Made by a program: the position numbers and the translations under genes. A stretch of 64,000 bases of DNA, from the NCBI RefSeq assembly GCF_019925205.1, contig NC_083566.1, forward strand, positions 12,586,001 through 12,650,000. The letters are read 5' to 3'. This DNA comes from Metopolophium dirhodum. Taxonomy: Eukaryota > Arthropoda > Insecta > Hemiptera > Aphididae. This document shows, piece by piece, positions 22,802 to 35,881 of the stretch. The notes below the pieces were generated by a model, which saw only the letters and a list, made by a program, of their open reading frames with translations, had not been told where the DNA came from and did not search any database. How positions within the stretch are numbered: the first letter of the stretch is position 1; every line of letters begins with the position of its first letter.

Positions 22802-25800
22802 GTCATTTTTAAGACAAACCATTATTATGATGGATCGTAGTGGAAATGATATGAATATGACTGGAGACAGCGATCTAGATGATGATGGTTGTTTATCATC
22901 TGATGACTGCGATGGGGACTCCAACCAGAGTAAAAGTGATTTGATGTCTGCAGCAATGGGAGATGATGTGACTGCACAGCTTGCTGCAGCAGGTTAGCTT
23001 AACGTTTTATTAATATTTGTGTTCTAACAAGTGGCACTTTATTATTATTATTTATTATTCACTGCTTCTTTTTAACACTAAACAATCTTGATATTATACA
23101 ATACTCTAGCGGTTCCCAAACTTTTTAGCTCGCAGCACCCTTCTCAAGTCAGCATGACTAATCATAAGAAATAGAAAAAATAAATAAAATCCAAAAAAGT
23201 TGCAAGGATGATATGAAAATATATATTTAAATAAAATTATACATCATTTATATAATTATATCTGTTTCCATCGCCGAAATTGTCGGGTTTTCAAGTATAT
23301 TTTAACCATATAAAATCTATGGAAGCACAGCGCCCCCTGTAAAGACTATGCTGCGTACACGTTGGGAACCGCTGCAATACTCGATAATATAACTATAAAA
23401 ATAATGAAAGCAGTTGACATTGATTTTATATTGTTTTTTATTTTCATAGCTTTGTCAATATATTATTTTTCATTTTAAATATAGAACAAATAAAAAAAAA
23501 AAAATGGTTTATTTTTGTAATTATTATGCATGTTTTGTCTTTATTTTGTTTTGCACTATTTTTTTTTTTTTTTGTTTTGCGTGTGTGTGTTTGTGTTTGG
23601 CTGGTAGAAAAACGCAATAGCGGATCGTCGAACACTAGGGGTCTTTGTTATGGTTTGTGTCGATCAGGACCAGTTGGAATGGCTGCTGCTGCTGCAATTG
23701 TGTCATCAAAGAAGCGAAAAAGACCACATTCATTTGAGACCAATCCATCTATTCGAAAACGACAGCACAATCGGTTACTACGTAAACTCAAAGTGAGTGT
23801 TTAGTATTACAATATACTAATTTATTGTGTACAATTTAAATTTTGCATTTAAGGTTACCATTGATGAGTTTGCCACCAGAGTTGGCCAACAAGCAATTGT
23901 ATTAGTAGCGACACCTGGAAAGGAAACCACGGGTTTTAAATGCTTTGGTGCAAAACCTTTAGAAGATGTTGTAAGTAAATTTAGATTTATAGTGTAGAAT
24001 ATTTAAATTAATATTGCAAAACATTTATATCTTAAGGTAAAAAATTTACGTGCCACTGTTATGGACCAACTGGATACTGCATTAGCACAACATGCACCAC
24101 CACCTATTCCAGATGACCCTACTCTATATGAGCTACCACCGCTCATTTTAGATGGAATTCCAACTCCTGTTGAAAAAATGACTCAGGCTCAATTAAGAGC
24201 ATTTATACCTTTAATGTTGAAGTATTCCACGGGTAAGATTAATTTAATATTTAGGATATAAACTAAGATTCACACGATAATGAAAATTAGATGTTCATAT
24301 GAGTATTATACAAATACATATTGGTATTGGATAAATATTTTGCTATTTTAATTTATTTCCATGAACACAAGGCTACAGTAGTTCCTATTTTACTTCAGCT
24401 AAATGTACAGTTATGATATAAACAATTTTATATAGTCTAACCTACTAACTATTCTCAAAGCTGGATTTAAGCTATTAGAGCTACAAGCAAATTCACTTTT
24501 ATTTATTAAATTAAAAAATAAATTCAATATCAGTATACAATTTTTTTAAATATTGCATGTAAAAACAGATTTTATTGGTTCAATTAAAATTGTTGTTCTG
24601 TTATACTTATCTATAATAATGTATTTTATTGTATTTATTAGGTAGAGGGAAACCTGGTTGGGGCAGAGAAAGTACTCGACCGCCTTGGTGGCCCAATGAA
24701 TTACCTTGGGCAAATGTTAGAATGGATGCTCGATGCGAGGATGAGAAACAAAAAGTAGGTAATTATTATTAGAAATGTTCAATATTTTTTTCATTATTTA
24801 TTGTATTACCAGATTTCTTGGACAAGAGCACTACGACAGATTGTTATAAACTGTTATAAATACCATGGCCGTGAAGATTTATTGCCTACGTTTAGTGAAG
24901 AAGATGAAGCAAAAACAATTGTTAATAATGTTGCAAGCCAATCAATTGTAACTTCTGTGCTCAAATTCAATCCTAAAGCCACTAGTATTGAATCACGAAA
25001 TTCACCTGATGCACAGGAACAACAACAACAACAACAACAACAACTAACACAGGTTTAATTTGAAATTTATTAAAATTAAATTTAAAAATATTTACAACGA
25101 ATATTTTTAATAAGGTACAGTATTCACCGGCTTTCCTCCATTCGATTAGTAATGTTGATGGGTCAATGTCCATATTTCATGTTGATCCAAATAACCCAAT
25201 TATTACGTTACCTGATGGAACTCAGGCCCATGTTCAAGGAGTTGTAAGTATTGTTTTGATAGATAATAAATTAATTACTAATTATTTATTATACATATAT
25301 ATTTTATACCTAGATAAATGCTTCCCAGGGACCAAACGGCCACACAGTTCATTCTGTTCATACCCTTGGCGAAGGCCAAAATCAAGATGGTGTAACTGTA
25401 GATATATTAAATAATGTACCTGAAGCCACATTGAATCAAGAAGGTCAAATAATTATTACCGGTGAAGATGGACAAGGTAAATATGCTTATATGTTTATTG
25501 TTTATACAGAAATGAAATGAAAATAATCTTGATCTTAAATAAAAATTCTATTAAGTTAAATAAAATTACAATTGAACAACATAGAAAAAAAAGGTGGGTA
25601 ACTGGATGTCGGTATGCTGTACAGTAGGTTACAAGTGGGTCACTGAAATGGATGGTGTTAAATTTGAATTCAATGATATAATATCATTGTATAAGAAAAA
25701 CGATTCTGAGCGAAAACGGTCAGTCAGCCTATGATATTACCAAATATATTTGATGATATTATTGTGAATAAAGTAATTTATATTTAACCTATTTACGTGG

Positions 25801-28273
25801 AGCCTTGTTTTAAATTTTCAATCCTTAGCCATAAAAGTTAAACATTTTATACATTTTTAACTACAAAATAATTAATAAATTATAAATTTGATAAATGTTG
25901 TCAACATTTGAACTTTAAATGCTTATAAAAAAAACTGTGACTAAGGATTTTTAATTTTTTTCATCTGCCTTTGAAACAATAACCTAGGAGCCATCTATTA
26001 AATTTTCAAGCTTTTTTACTCAACAGATAAAATTTTATTGTTATTTATAGAAAAAAAAACTTAAAAAAATGGAAATTGACAATGTCAATATATAGGAAAT
26101 GCAATTATAAACATTCAGTCAAAATTTCATGTCCTTACTGTCATTTGTTTTAGAGGTACACCAAAAACCAAAATCTATTTTCTCAAAAATAGGTTTTGTG
26201 TAAAAATTCCTGTTTTTTCTTAATTTTTCTTTTTTTTTTCACGTCGCTTTTGAAAACTACTGTGATATTTTTACGTTTGACCCCCCAAAGTACCAACTAG
26301 ATTCACTTTCCTATCAGAAAAGTTACTATTGAAGAAAATCCAAGCACTTTTACTGTCCTAAAAGGTGATGACAGCCACAAAAAAAAAAAAAAAAACGCAC
26401 ATCATTGTAAAATTAATACATTCATTGTTCCACTCAGAATCTAAAACTTTAATGTTAGCTGTATATTTTTAATATAACATAAAAACATGAAACAATAGAT
26501 AGATATAAATAAAGTTTATACATTTAGGGCCAGTTGTACCATCTCCGATTTAAGTTAACCAGAGTTTAATTGGCCGAATTTACCCGGTTAAATATGTGTT
26601 ATCAGTTGATTTAGTGTAATCGAAGCTTAACCGCAGACAGTACAACTGGCTCTTTGATTCTCTCCTCTGGTTAAGCATAATATTATTGAGCCCTTTCAGA
26701 TAGATTATTGTCCAACAATCCAAATCAGATATTTAATTCTCATGTTAGCTTAGTTCATACATTTTAATATTGATTTGTTTTTATTTTATCTGTGCTTCAG
26801 ATGTTAGTATCATTGTTATTTACTGTATCATGTACTTCAATAACTTGTTTAATAAAATAGATATTATCTATTATGCATTTTAAGCTTTCCACACAGAATT
26901 TTTAATACAAAAACCTGCCTCAATGGAAAAAATCTCACTCCTAATATTCAGTTATTTTTTTTCTATTTGAAAGATAAAGGCTACAGGTACTATATTTTCA
27001 CGAATTGTAATTAACATCATATTATACTGGGTGGGCCATGGGAATAGGGACAAAAATTTAAGGTTTTTTCTCAACATTGAATGTGAGTAGGAAGTTCTAG
27101 ATAAGCTCATTCGGTCCGTCAATTAATGCCGTTTAGTTGTCACTTTGGCGCAGTGAATTGTCGTTCACCGTTTGCGTATGATGCGTTTGTGAAAAACAAT
27201 GAATCGGTAGTTAAGGTGCAGCGCGCATTCAGACTTCACTTCAACATCGGACGTCGCGGTGCTGTTCCCAATTGGAAAACTATTGGGTGGGTGGGTCGAT
27301 AGTTTTTCAACAACAGGGACAGTTAAAAAAAAAAACGTACTGTAACAACTCCCGAGAATACGGACAAATACTATCTTCAAAGTCTACAACGTTCAATACG
27401 CAAACAAGCTCAGGCTCTTCAAATTTCACACGGTGAACGACACTCCACTGTGCACTCCACATAGTGACAAGTAAACGGCATTATCTAACGGATCAAATGA
27501 TCTTATCTAGATCTTCCTACTCACATTCAACGTTGTAAAAAACCCGTCTATTTTTGTCCCTATTCCCGTGGCCCGGGAATAGGGACAAAAAGTGACGGGT
27601 TTCTAGTATTTTTAAATTAATTATTTTTTTTTTGCGGTTATTGAAAGTTGTACAATGTGTGATTGTTCTCAATGTAAAGTCATTTTAATTATTGAAATGG
27701 TTTGATTTGATTTTTTCCATATGGCTTATTGTATGGCTGCCATACCACATATCTATAAATTGCCTGAATTTTTGCATCTTAATAAATAGGTGGACTCAAT
27801 AACCTAATATAATAATAAATTAAAATTAAAATTCACTATTTGCCAAACTACTATTTGTATTATTTAATGATTATTTAATAATATGTACAGTGTTGTATTT
27901 TCAGTATCAAGCATGATAACTGTTCCTGTTAGTACTTCATTATACCAAAGTGTTTGTCAACAAATTAGTGAAGGTAGCATACAGGTACAGTTTCCTAGCC
28001 TACCGATAAATAATTACCTTTAACTATTATTATTATTTTCAGGTTGTCACACCGGTTATGCATCATATGCCCAAGTCTGAGCCCGGTGGTGGGATGGATT
28101 CATCAAATTGTGAAGTAGAAACCATTAATGTGCCACATCAGTTGGTAGCCATCACCGGGCAAAATGGTGAACAAGTGTTGCAGTTGATCTCATTAAAAGA
28201 TAACAAATTGATCAATGCTACAGTTGGCGAAATTAAAGAAGAAGGCACTAACATGTCTAATTCGGACCAATGA
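22802..28273 (+). CDS. ewg: erect wing / nuclear respiratory factor 1 (NRF-1) homologue
   Basis: DNA-binding transcription factor. Vertebrate NRF-1 binds GC-rich palindromes in nuclear genes for mitochondrial function; fly Erect wing acts in flight muscle and neurons. Exons: 22802-22992 (ATGs at 22827 and 22830), 23668-23792 (alternative acceptor from 23608), 23854-23970, 24037-24232, 24642-24754, 24813-25052, 25115-25243, 25314-25476, 27905-27984 and 28043-28273 (TGA). All phases agree; the product is about 519 residues from 22827. The conserved core begins GPVGMAAAAAIVSSKKRKRP and runs through NPSIRKRQHNRLLRKLK, PVEKMTQAQLRAFIPLMLKY and STGRGKPGWGRESTRPPWWP to NCYKYHGREDLLPTF: nuclear localisation signal, then dimerisation/DNA-binding region. 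Exon 6 ends in a polyglutamine run. The C-terminal part keeps an NRF-1-like activation segment (VPVSTSLYQSV). The 2.4-kb intron before exon 9 holds several transposons. Very sure of family; moderately sure of the N-terminus. Confidence 0.95.
23107..23374. mobile_element. hAT-like MITE in the erect wing homologue, perfect 8-bp duplication
   Basis: Ends TAGCGGTTCCCAAAC and GTTGGGAACCGCTG. CAATACTC is repeated exactly at 23099-23106 and 23375-23382. It sits in the intron between the first ATG-bearing exon and the exon with two acceptors. Confidence 0.82.
25592..26455 (+). repeat. copy C of the main interspersed repeat, near full length
   Basis: Runs from GGTGGGTAACTGGATGTCGG through AAAAACGATTCTGAGCG, AACCTATTTACGTGGAGCC and a T-rich middle to CACTCAGAATCTAAA. 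The most complete uninterrupted copy in the window, in the 2.4-kb erect wing intron. TTCTGAGYGGA near its start and the complement at its end may act as inverted ends. Confidence 0.75.
26526..26653. mobile_element. 128-bp MITE with GCCAGTTGTAC ends
   Basis: AGGGCCAGTTGTACC at the left and GTACAACTGGCTCT at the right; the arms AAGTTAACC and GCTTAACCG extend the complementarity. In the same erect wing intron as copy C. Confidence 0.7.
27030..27578 (+). mobile_element. mariner-type element remnant with DUF4817-like transposase N-terminus
   Basis: Inverted ends GGGCCATGGGAATAGGGACA and TGTCCCTATTCCCGTGGCCC. Inside, the + strand frame (about 27163-27300) reads VVKVQRAFRLHFNIGRRGAV then a WVGR-type segment, with stops and shifts. 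This matches the N-terminal helix-turn-helix (DUF4817) of Tc1/mariner-like insect transposases. The catalytic part is absent, so it is a deleted copy. A half copy of the end (GGGAATAGGGACAAAAAG) follows directly. Confidence 0.7.
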
Positions 28274-28313
28274 GAACAACTTCAACATTACCTGTGCTTT
28301 GATGACCTTGGCA

Positions 28314-28319
28314 AATAAA
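28314..28319 (+). terminator. candidate proximal polyadenylation signal of the erect wing homologue
   Basis: AATAAA about 40 bp after the TGA. The following 900 bp is AT-rich and could hold a longer alternative 3' UTR; the end in use cannot be chosen from sequence. Confidence 0.4.
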
Positions 28320-29730
28320 TTTTAAATAATATAGGGTAATGATTGTCGGTATTTTTAATTCTTAAATGTATAATATATGTGTGTGCATGTGATTTAATGA
28401 TGGTATATACTATATATGTATACACCTTGTTATGCCTACAAACCTGTGTAAAAATATAATATATATTTTTATCACTTCCATTTGGTCCAGATAATTTACT
28501 CTTTAAAAACATAGAGTAAATTATCTTTTCTATAAAACTTTTAAATGTTATAGTAAAGTAATTTTGTTCGTGGTTTAAACTTTCTTAGAAGTTTTTATTA
28601 TACATAACTCTAGTGTTTGGGATTTTCTACATGTAGAAAAATAAAAGTTAATAAAAAAATACAGTGAAATACTATTTTAAGCCTAATTAAGTTAGCCTGA
28701 TTTAATTGATTATTTTTTACCAATTTAAAAATTTTAGCATTTAAATTTAAAAAGAAAATTAAAGTCATACATTTTTGTGTGGCCATGACTCTAAACCTAG
28801 TCAATATGTTAGTCTTGTAAACAATATTACAGAAGTTTAAGTTTTTGTTTATTTGTTAAAGATAAATATTCTCACCCTAGATTTTTTTTATTTTCATGTG
28901 GGTTGTATTTTCTTGTAAACTGTTTTTTTTTTCATGTTATTTGTCACCTTCACAGACATTAATGTTAGAAAAAGTGCAATTCTGTAAAAAAAAAAATACT
29001 ATTTTTAAATGTAATTTTTTTGTTTCCACATTGTTGATATTGTTTATTTGAGTGTCCTTGCCTGATATATATATATATATATATATATGTCTTGTATGTT
29101 CATGTATTCGTCTATTATATTATATAAATGTAAATATATACTATGTATAATATATAATACAATATATGACTTTTTTAAGTTAGCTTGTTTACACTTTTTT
29201 CTTTTTTAATTGTGTACATTTTGTAATTAATTCAATGTGAAATCTTCATACGCAAATTTTCTGATTTCTTATTTATTTTTAGGTTATTAGATAATGTTAT
29301 ACAATACTATGTACCTATTGAAATAGATAATTGTTGTGTACTGTTACCAAACATGAAACAGAACATTTATTATTATCGGAAAAAAAAATATTTGTTTTAC
29401 TTATTTTAGTCTCTCTTAATAATATACCTATTACCTAATCATCAATCTTCACACTTCCTCAATGATGAAAATTGTTCATTCTATTAAATATCATTGTGTA
29501 TTTGTCTTATTTTAATCTACTATTGAAATCAGTAGCATACATGTTTGTGTTCAAACCCTCCTTAATTGATAGTTTTTACTAAACTTATAGATATATATTA
29601 TATATATGTAATATGAATACAGGCCACAGGGTGCAACAGAAAGATTGACAAATGAAAAGTTGATTAGATTTACTAATTAGAAATTGGCTATTTTGAATAT
29701 TTCCATAAAAAAAATTTATTTTCAGTATTA
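28320..29730 (+). other. AT-rich DNA after the erect wing homologue; possible long 3' UTR
   Basis: No gene recognised. Contains a TA microsatellite at about 29067-29088 and several T-rich tracts. Confidence 0.4.
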
Positions 29731-29734
29731 AAAA

Positions 29735-30110
29735 AAAAAAAGCGGGTAAGTGGGTGTTGCTCTGCTGTACAGTAGGTTAAAAGTGGATCACTAATGTATG
29801 GTATTAAATTGTAATTCAATGATATAATATCACTGTATATGAAAACAGATTCTGAATGGAGATGGCTCGTCAGCCTAGGGTATTTTATATTATATTTATA
29901 TTGTTATTACCTATTATTAATAACAGTAGCCGGTAAGTTGAATTAATATTATAATCTTACAAAAAATTAACTAAAATTGTTATTCTTGGTTATTTAATAT
30001 ATAATTTTGTCCAAATTTGAACTTAAAATAACTATAAGCTGTGTTTATGTAGGTATATTTTTATATTTTTTGGTTACAGAATTAACTACATAGGATAGTA
30101 AGACACTAAA
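29735..30110 (+). repeat. copy D of the main interspersed repeat (partial)
   Basis: AAGCGGGTAAGTGGGTGTTGC, then the GAAAACAGATTCTGAATGGAG block and the AAAATTGTTATTCTTGGTTA subfamily sequence shared with 50700. Confidence 0.65.
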
Positions 30111-31122
30111 ATTATTATACACAAGCTTACATCTACCGTATTGAATTTACCACTTATGTGTCTGATGAGTGATGACTTTTCTAGAAGAAATAATGCTAAA
30201 TATTCATTTTCAAAGGAGATTTCTGGTTAGACAACTTACTATAAATGAAAATCATATTTATATAGTATAATATCTTTAATTTGGTGATAAATTCAAGCCC
30301 GGATTCAGACCTTCTGTCAATACATGGTTGTGGGCATTCGCCCCCCCCCCCCCCCATCAAATACTCCACCCGACTACTACGGACTACAGTATTACACAAT
30401 TACCTATATAACGTGGAGTAATCTAGAATATGGAGCCGTGCTGGCGTGTGGCGCAGTGTATTACAAAACAAACGTGTATAGTAATTATACACAATCGGCG
30501 TACCTACTATAAAAAAAACATTTATGAGTTACGAGTTTCGACAGCAGGATTATAATTGACAAGCCGAAGAGTTCCCCGTCAAACGGATCCGCGAGGTGGC
30601 GAGGATATTATTTAACATGTACGATGTACCCACAACGTTTACATACCTGTTTAATATTTAGATGCACTCTATTGCTAAAATAGAATAGGTACCTATAGGT
30701 ATAGATTTACTATAAGCTAATAAACTATACTGCCAATAGTAATAGGTACCTAGTTAACATTAGATACAAATTACAAATGTCAAATGAGATTGATGAAATG
30801 TAGATTTGACAAAAATGCCAAGTAGGTATGATTATTTTTTTTCATGTGATCGCTTTTCTACTTTTTTTCTATAGTAATAATACTAAGTATTACGTAGAAT
30901 CTAGTACTTATATATGTATGTATAGTCCAAAACACATTGGTACTTACATAATTATAATACTATTAAAAATATATTTATTGTACTAATATTTTAAGGAATG
31001 TTTTAAATAGGTAAATTATTTATTTAATAACAGAAAAGAATGCAGTAAAATGTCATTGCCAGACAAAACCAGTTACAAATACTAAACATAATATTATAGA
31101 CCAGCGCTTATTAACTCATTCA

Positions 31123-31398
31123 CCTTAAAATCGACTTTTTAGTTTTCTACCTAAAGAGTAGAACTCATTTAATTTTTTTACTACAGTTTGGTAACCACTT
31201 TTAGGTATAGTTTTTCTTTCAATACAATTTTTACGAAGTTTGGTTATATTCTTATTACTTATATTCAAGGTGTATTGATAAGGTGTCGTCACTTGTTTGA
31301 AAACTTGATTGAAAATTTTACTACAAATAGTCGTCACCACCGGGAGCGTGGTATGTCCTAAAGAGGCCGATAAATTAACAGTTTTGTACACCAAAGCT
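31123..31398 (-). CDS. unrecognised candidate terminal exon (possibly a relic)
   Basis: On the minus strand an acceptor-like TTTTCTATAG is followed by about 90 open codons ending in TAA. The frame includes TTICSKIFNQVFKQVTTPYQ and a lysine/arginine-rich segment with NCIERKTIPKSGYQTVVKK. I do not recognise the family. Base composition is more coding-like than its surroundings. A 28-bp piece of it recurs inverted at 32709-32736. It may be one exon of an aphid-specific gene, or debris of a transposon protein. Confidence 0.25.
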
Positions 31399-31579
31399 AT
31401 AGAAAATTGAAAATATATTATGATTTAAGAAATAAAATTCAAAATTTTTCATTGCATAATGACTTCTATGTGCTAAATTATTTATATGCATGTATTTAAA
31501 TACTTTCTTTTAATCAAAAACAATTATTAATATTATCTATATGCTAAATGGTTGATAGATTTATATGGTCATCCTAGAT

Positions 31580-31844
31580 CAGTGCTTATTTTCTTTAGAC
31601 TTTAAGCGTTTATGGAAAAAGTTTAAATGTTTACATTTTAATACTATTATTAATATTTTTCAAAAGTATATTAAGACATTAATTTACTATACATTTTAAT
31701 AATTTATCTGTGTGAAATAGTACATGTAATTTTAGTATATACCTAATCTAGAAAAAACAATTAATAATTTTGATTAAGGGAGCCTTGACAGTTTTACATT
31801 AAATTTAGGGAGCCTCTTGACAAAAAAAAATTTGAGAAGCACTG
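31580..31844. mobile_element. hAT-like MITE, 265 bp
   Basis: Ends CAGTGCTTATTTTC and GAGAAGCACTG. Flanks TCCTAGAT and TAATAGAT match at 6 of 8. Confidence 0.55.
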
Positions 31845-33789
31845 TAATAGATTATACTGTAAAATATCTAAATATATATAACTAGCGGTCCCGGTAAACG
31901 ATCATGTTTGTAATGTTGCATTTCAATTTAAAAACTTCATATACATTTTTCACTGTTTATTTTTCTAACATAATTTGTAGTTATTGAAGAAAAATATAAA
32001 CAACATTTTTGACAAAGGTTGGTTGCTCAATACACAGTCAAATATTAACCAAATATATCATAACATTCAAAACGCATTATGTCAAAACAAGAATATGATA
32101 TTCACTTGCAAAAGAAAAAAATTAGCAAGTTGCTAAAAACAAGAAAACACCCAAAAAACTAAACAATTTTTCAAAATTAGTTTGAAGTTTATAAGATAAC
32201 TATTATTGAATAATATTATAATATAAATAATATAGGCTAATCATATAATAAAATATGCAAAATATTTTAAACATGTTTTTAGAGATTTTTATGAGCACTA
32301 GAAAATAATACTCCACTCTACCAGACTACTATTAAAATTAGAAGCAGAATCATAATAGTTTTAATTTAATTTAAAGATTTCAATTAGGTTGCAAATATCC
32401 CAAGAAGTGACTAAATTATACATCATAATATTTCATAATTGATGTCTACTTGATAAAAAAATATTTAAAACAACAATGCTAATGTAAATTAAAATTACAG
32501 GCTCCAATTATTATAAATTATAATATATATTAGATGCTAACTCCAAAAAAAAAAAATTCATAGTTTTAAGGCATTTTGCATTTAAAAGTATGAAAAAATA
32601 GGCCTTCATAGGACAGGAAGCGCGCTCTGGTGTCTATAGAACTGTGGTAATATTTTCAATCAAGAGTGTATACTGTATACGTATACGTATACTGTATACG
32701 GGGTCCAGAGTGACGACACCTTATCAATACACCTTGCTTATATTATACAAAAACAAAATGATAAATAATTTATAAATAATTATTATTTTTTGTTTTAAAT
32801 ACAATAGCAATACATAATACAATACCCATTTAAGACTCGAAGTGTATTGTTTTTCTAGCCTTCTAGAGATCTAGGCGATTAAAAAATATAAAAATAGTAA
32901 GTACCTATATGCTTACTTTATAATAATCTTATTTGAGTACTTACCCTTCAGATGATTAAATGTTTTAGGTAAATTATCAATTATCTACCTATCTAAATCT
33001 AATTTTGGTTTCAATCTTCTAGAAATAAAAATGTTAAGATATTAACTACTGGAATTTTAGCATTATAATTTATTAAAAAATAAAACCATTTGAGACCAGG
33101 ACACCAGGTAAAATAGGTAAATAGTTTTTTTTTATATTGTTTGTTCGGGCAAACGTAAATTGTGCCCAACAATGGGAAACAATTGTAAATAATTGCGCCC
33201 AGTATTTTGCAGGTATAAATTTCTGTGTAGTAAATTGCACCCAATAGAAATATTATTTTTATGATAGTCATTTAGCGACTCAATACACGTTTTTACATTA
33301 CATCGCCACTTTGTTTCACCCGAAAAAAAATTTAATTTTGAAAATTTATAAGTTTGGTAGATTATAACATAATTTTCTTTCTGGCTAAATCCAGTATATA
33401 ATATGCATGTTTCATTGTTGTACGCAAACAGCTTACTAAAATATTACCTATACGTAAAGTCGTTGTATACGAGTAAAGGCATTAATATCGCTAATAATAT
33501 CATAACGATTATAGCGATAAAAGTTCGGCTTATCCACCAATAAATGAACAACAGTATTTTTAAAATACACATAACAGGTGACGATGAATTCAAGATCACT
33601 TAGATACTATGGTGCAATTTACTATAGTATTTTTGGTTTTTAGTTTTTTACTACCTGCTTAATGTGGGCGCAATTCTGTATGAGTTGCAAGTATCAATTT
33701 TATTAATATTACCTTTTTAATCCATTATTTTCCATCAAAATAGTTTGTAGTTTATTTGATATTGTTTGTCAAATTGTATTAAGAGCAAT

Positions 33790-35881
33790 CAGTGTCGGCC
33801 TGGACATGGCCGCAGGGCCCTCCGTTTTTTTAGGGTCTCATAAATCTTTTTATTTGCTTGACATGTTCCTGGTCTATATAGGGAGTAAGGACTCTAGAGT
33901 ACGTAATTTTTAGACGCATTTTTTCTTTACAGGGCCCAGATGCTTACGCATATATAGTGTGAGCACGCCATAATAGTACAAGTGTCAAATAACAAGTAGG
34001 AGGAGGTTTTTTAGGATTAATTATGTGACTAACGCTAAAATCTCACTAAATTCTGTTCTTAAAAACAATGGGCACAAGGGCGCCGCTGACCGACTCTGCA
34101 GCAGCCCCGCTGTTGGATTCGGCAATTATGCAAATATTGCATACTTTTGAAAGCTTACTAAATTATATTATGCTTATGCCTTATAACTTATACATTTTGT
34201 CTTCAAAGTTAAAATTCTATAGAAATATAATTTTGATTTTCGTAATTTCATTTCTGTGTACCTAATTAATAATTATTATTTACTAATTAGTATTTTGTAG
34301 TTTCAAATTTTTCAATAGTTTCATAGTTGAATATTAAACAAATGAATCATTATTCCCCTCGTCAGGCTTCGCGTTAATTTCATACAGAGTAATTTTTTAA
34401 GCATCCTCACTTTATTGTTATGCTATTTGTTGAAGTACACAGATATACAGAAGTTAAAAGGTAAATAATAATATAATCGGATATATATAATATAATAATA
34501 AGTATAATGATACGATGTACAATAGTGTTACGAGGCGTAATATAAATCAACGACTAACAATGTATACCCGGCTACACTACGCAGGACATATATGCTGTAG
34601 TATATAAAAATGTATAGTCAGCGTCTGATGAACTACAGTGTGAATATATTACTTATACACTACATTATATAGGGTGTTTTGTTTATAATTCCAACACTAT
34701 TATCACTATTATTATTATACATATTATTACTAGCTGATCCCGTGCACTTCGTTACCCGTTAAATGTACAAACTATATATGACTCAAACTTTGTTCAATGC
34801 GTTATTTAAAATTAGGTTTATGATGTTCTAGATTTATCTTAACTTTTCTGTTGCCCGGAATAAAAATTCTGATTCGCAGCAGTATATTATCAGGCTTACC
34901 TGCGGTAGATCGCGGACCCCGTGCCGTTTGTACGTAAGTGTATGATTTAACTCTAGAGTATCAAAGTTATACCAAGTTTGTCGTTTTTACTTAATTCCAC
35001 CTACGGTGGATTTTAATATAATCAATTAATACAAAATCCTAACCTAACCTAACCGCAATAAAATCTGATATTAAAAAAACCTAATTTAACCCTTTTTAAA
35101 TTAGCCTATCTTCTTCCCAGAAGTCTAATCTACGCACAAATATTCATATATATTGACAAAAAATAATAATACAAATCATTAATCAACAAACATGTCCGAT
35201 TAACCAAAATCAACCAATATAATATAATACACTATTATTATTTTTATTTTTTTCTGGACAACCCTTATCACTTAGGGGTATGAAAAATAGATAGTAGCCG
35301 ATTCTCAAACCTACTGAATATGCATATAAAATTTCATAAAAATCGGTTAAGCCATTTCGGAGAAGTATGGTAATTAACATTGTGACACGAGAATTTTATA
35401 TATTAGATATTCAAATTCTGATTTTTGGATTTTTTAAATATACCTACTTGAAGATTTTCGAATACTTGAGATTTTTTGTACCATTTAAGGATTATCCTTA
35501 GCTAGTATAAACATTTTAACAATAGAGCAACTACTTATTAGAATTTGCATTAGATAAATATAGATATATCAACATTTTCAAGAAAATCACCTGCTAAATA
35601 ATTTGCAGTAAAAAAGGAGTTATCATTTGAAAAATATAAGTTTTATAGCCATAGAACACTCCCTAAGTAGTAAAAAAAATATCAGAAATTTGAAAATATG
35701 ATCTTTAAGTATACTTAAAAATTCTAAAAATTAGAATTTGAATAAATGTTTTTTTAAGGAAAAAATGGTATACCTAGTGAAAATATTAAATAAAGTCTTT
35801 AGGGCCTTTGTATTTCATTATGATTTATGTGGCCCCTTAAAAAACAGATCCATGGGCCTTTGGTGAGCCAGGCTGACACTG
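33790..35881. mobile_element. hAT-like element, 2.1 kb, containing a nested Helitron
   Basis: Ends CAGTGTCGGCCTGG and CCAGGCTGACACTG. The 8-bp target AGAGCAAT is repeated exactly at 33782-33789 and 35882-35889. The element carries the Helitron 34730-35407; without it, it is about 1.4 kb. I see no intact transposase. Part of its right half resembles 37290-37800. Confidence 0.8.
34730..35407 (-). mobile_element. non-autonomous Helitron, complete, 678 bp
   Basis: Read on the minus strand it starts TCTAATATATAAAATTCTCG and ends GGATCAGCTAG, inserted exactly between A and T. These are the TC...CTRR ends and AT target of Helitrons. No Rep/helicase frame, so it depends on other copies. The copy ending at 3340 is its relative. 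Confidence 0.85.

Larger units (their letters stand above)
30520..33789. other. intergenic AT-rich stretch
   Basis: No conserved gene. It holds the unrecognised minus-strand frame (31123-31398), the 31580 MITE, a fragment resembling a Helitron end at about 31879 (ACTAGCGGTCCCGGTAAACG), and five GGGCGCAATT-type motifs between 33157 and 33675. Confidence 0.5.
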
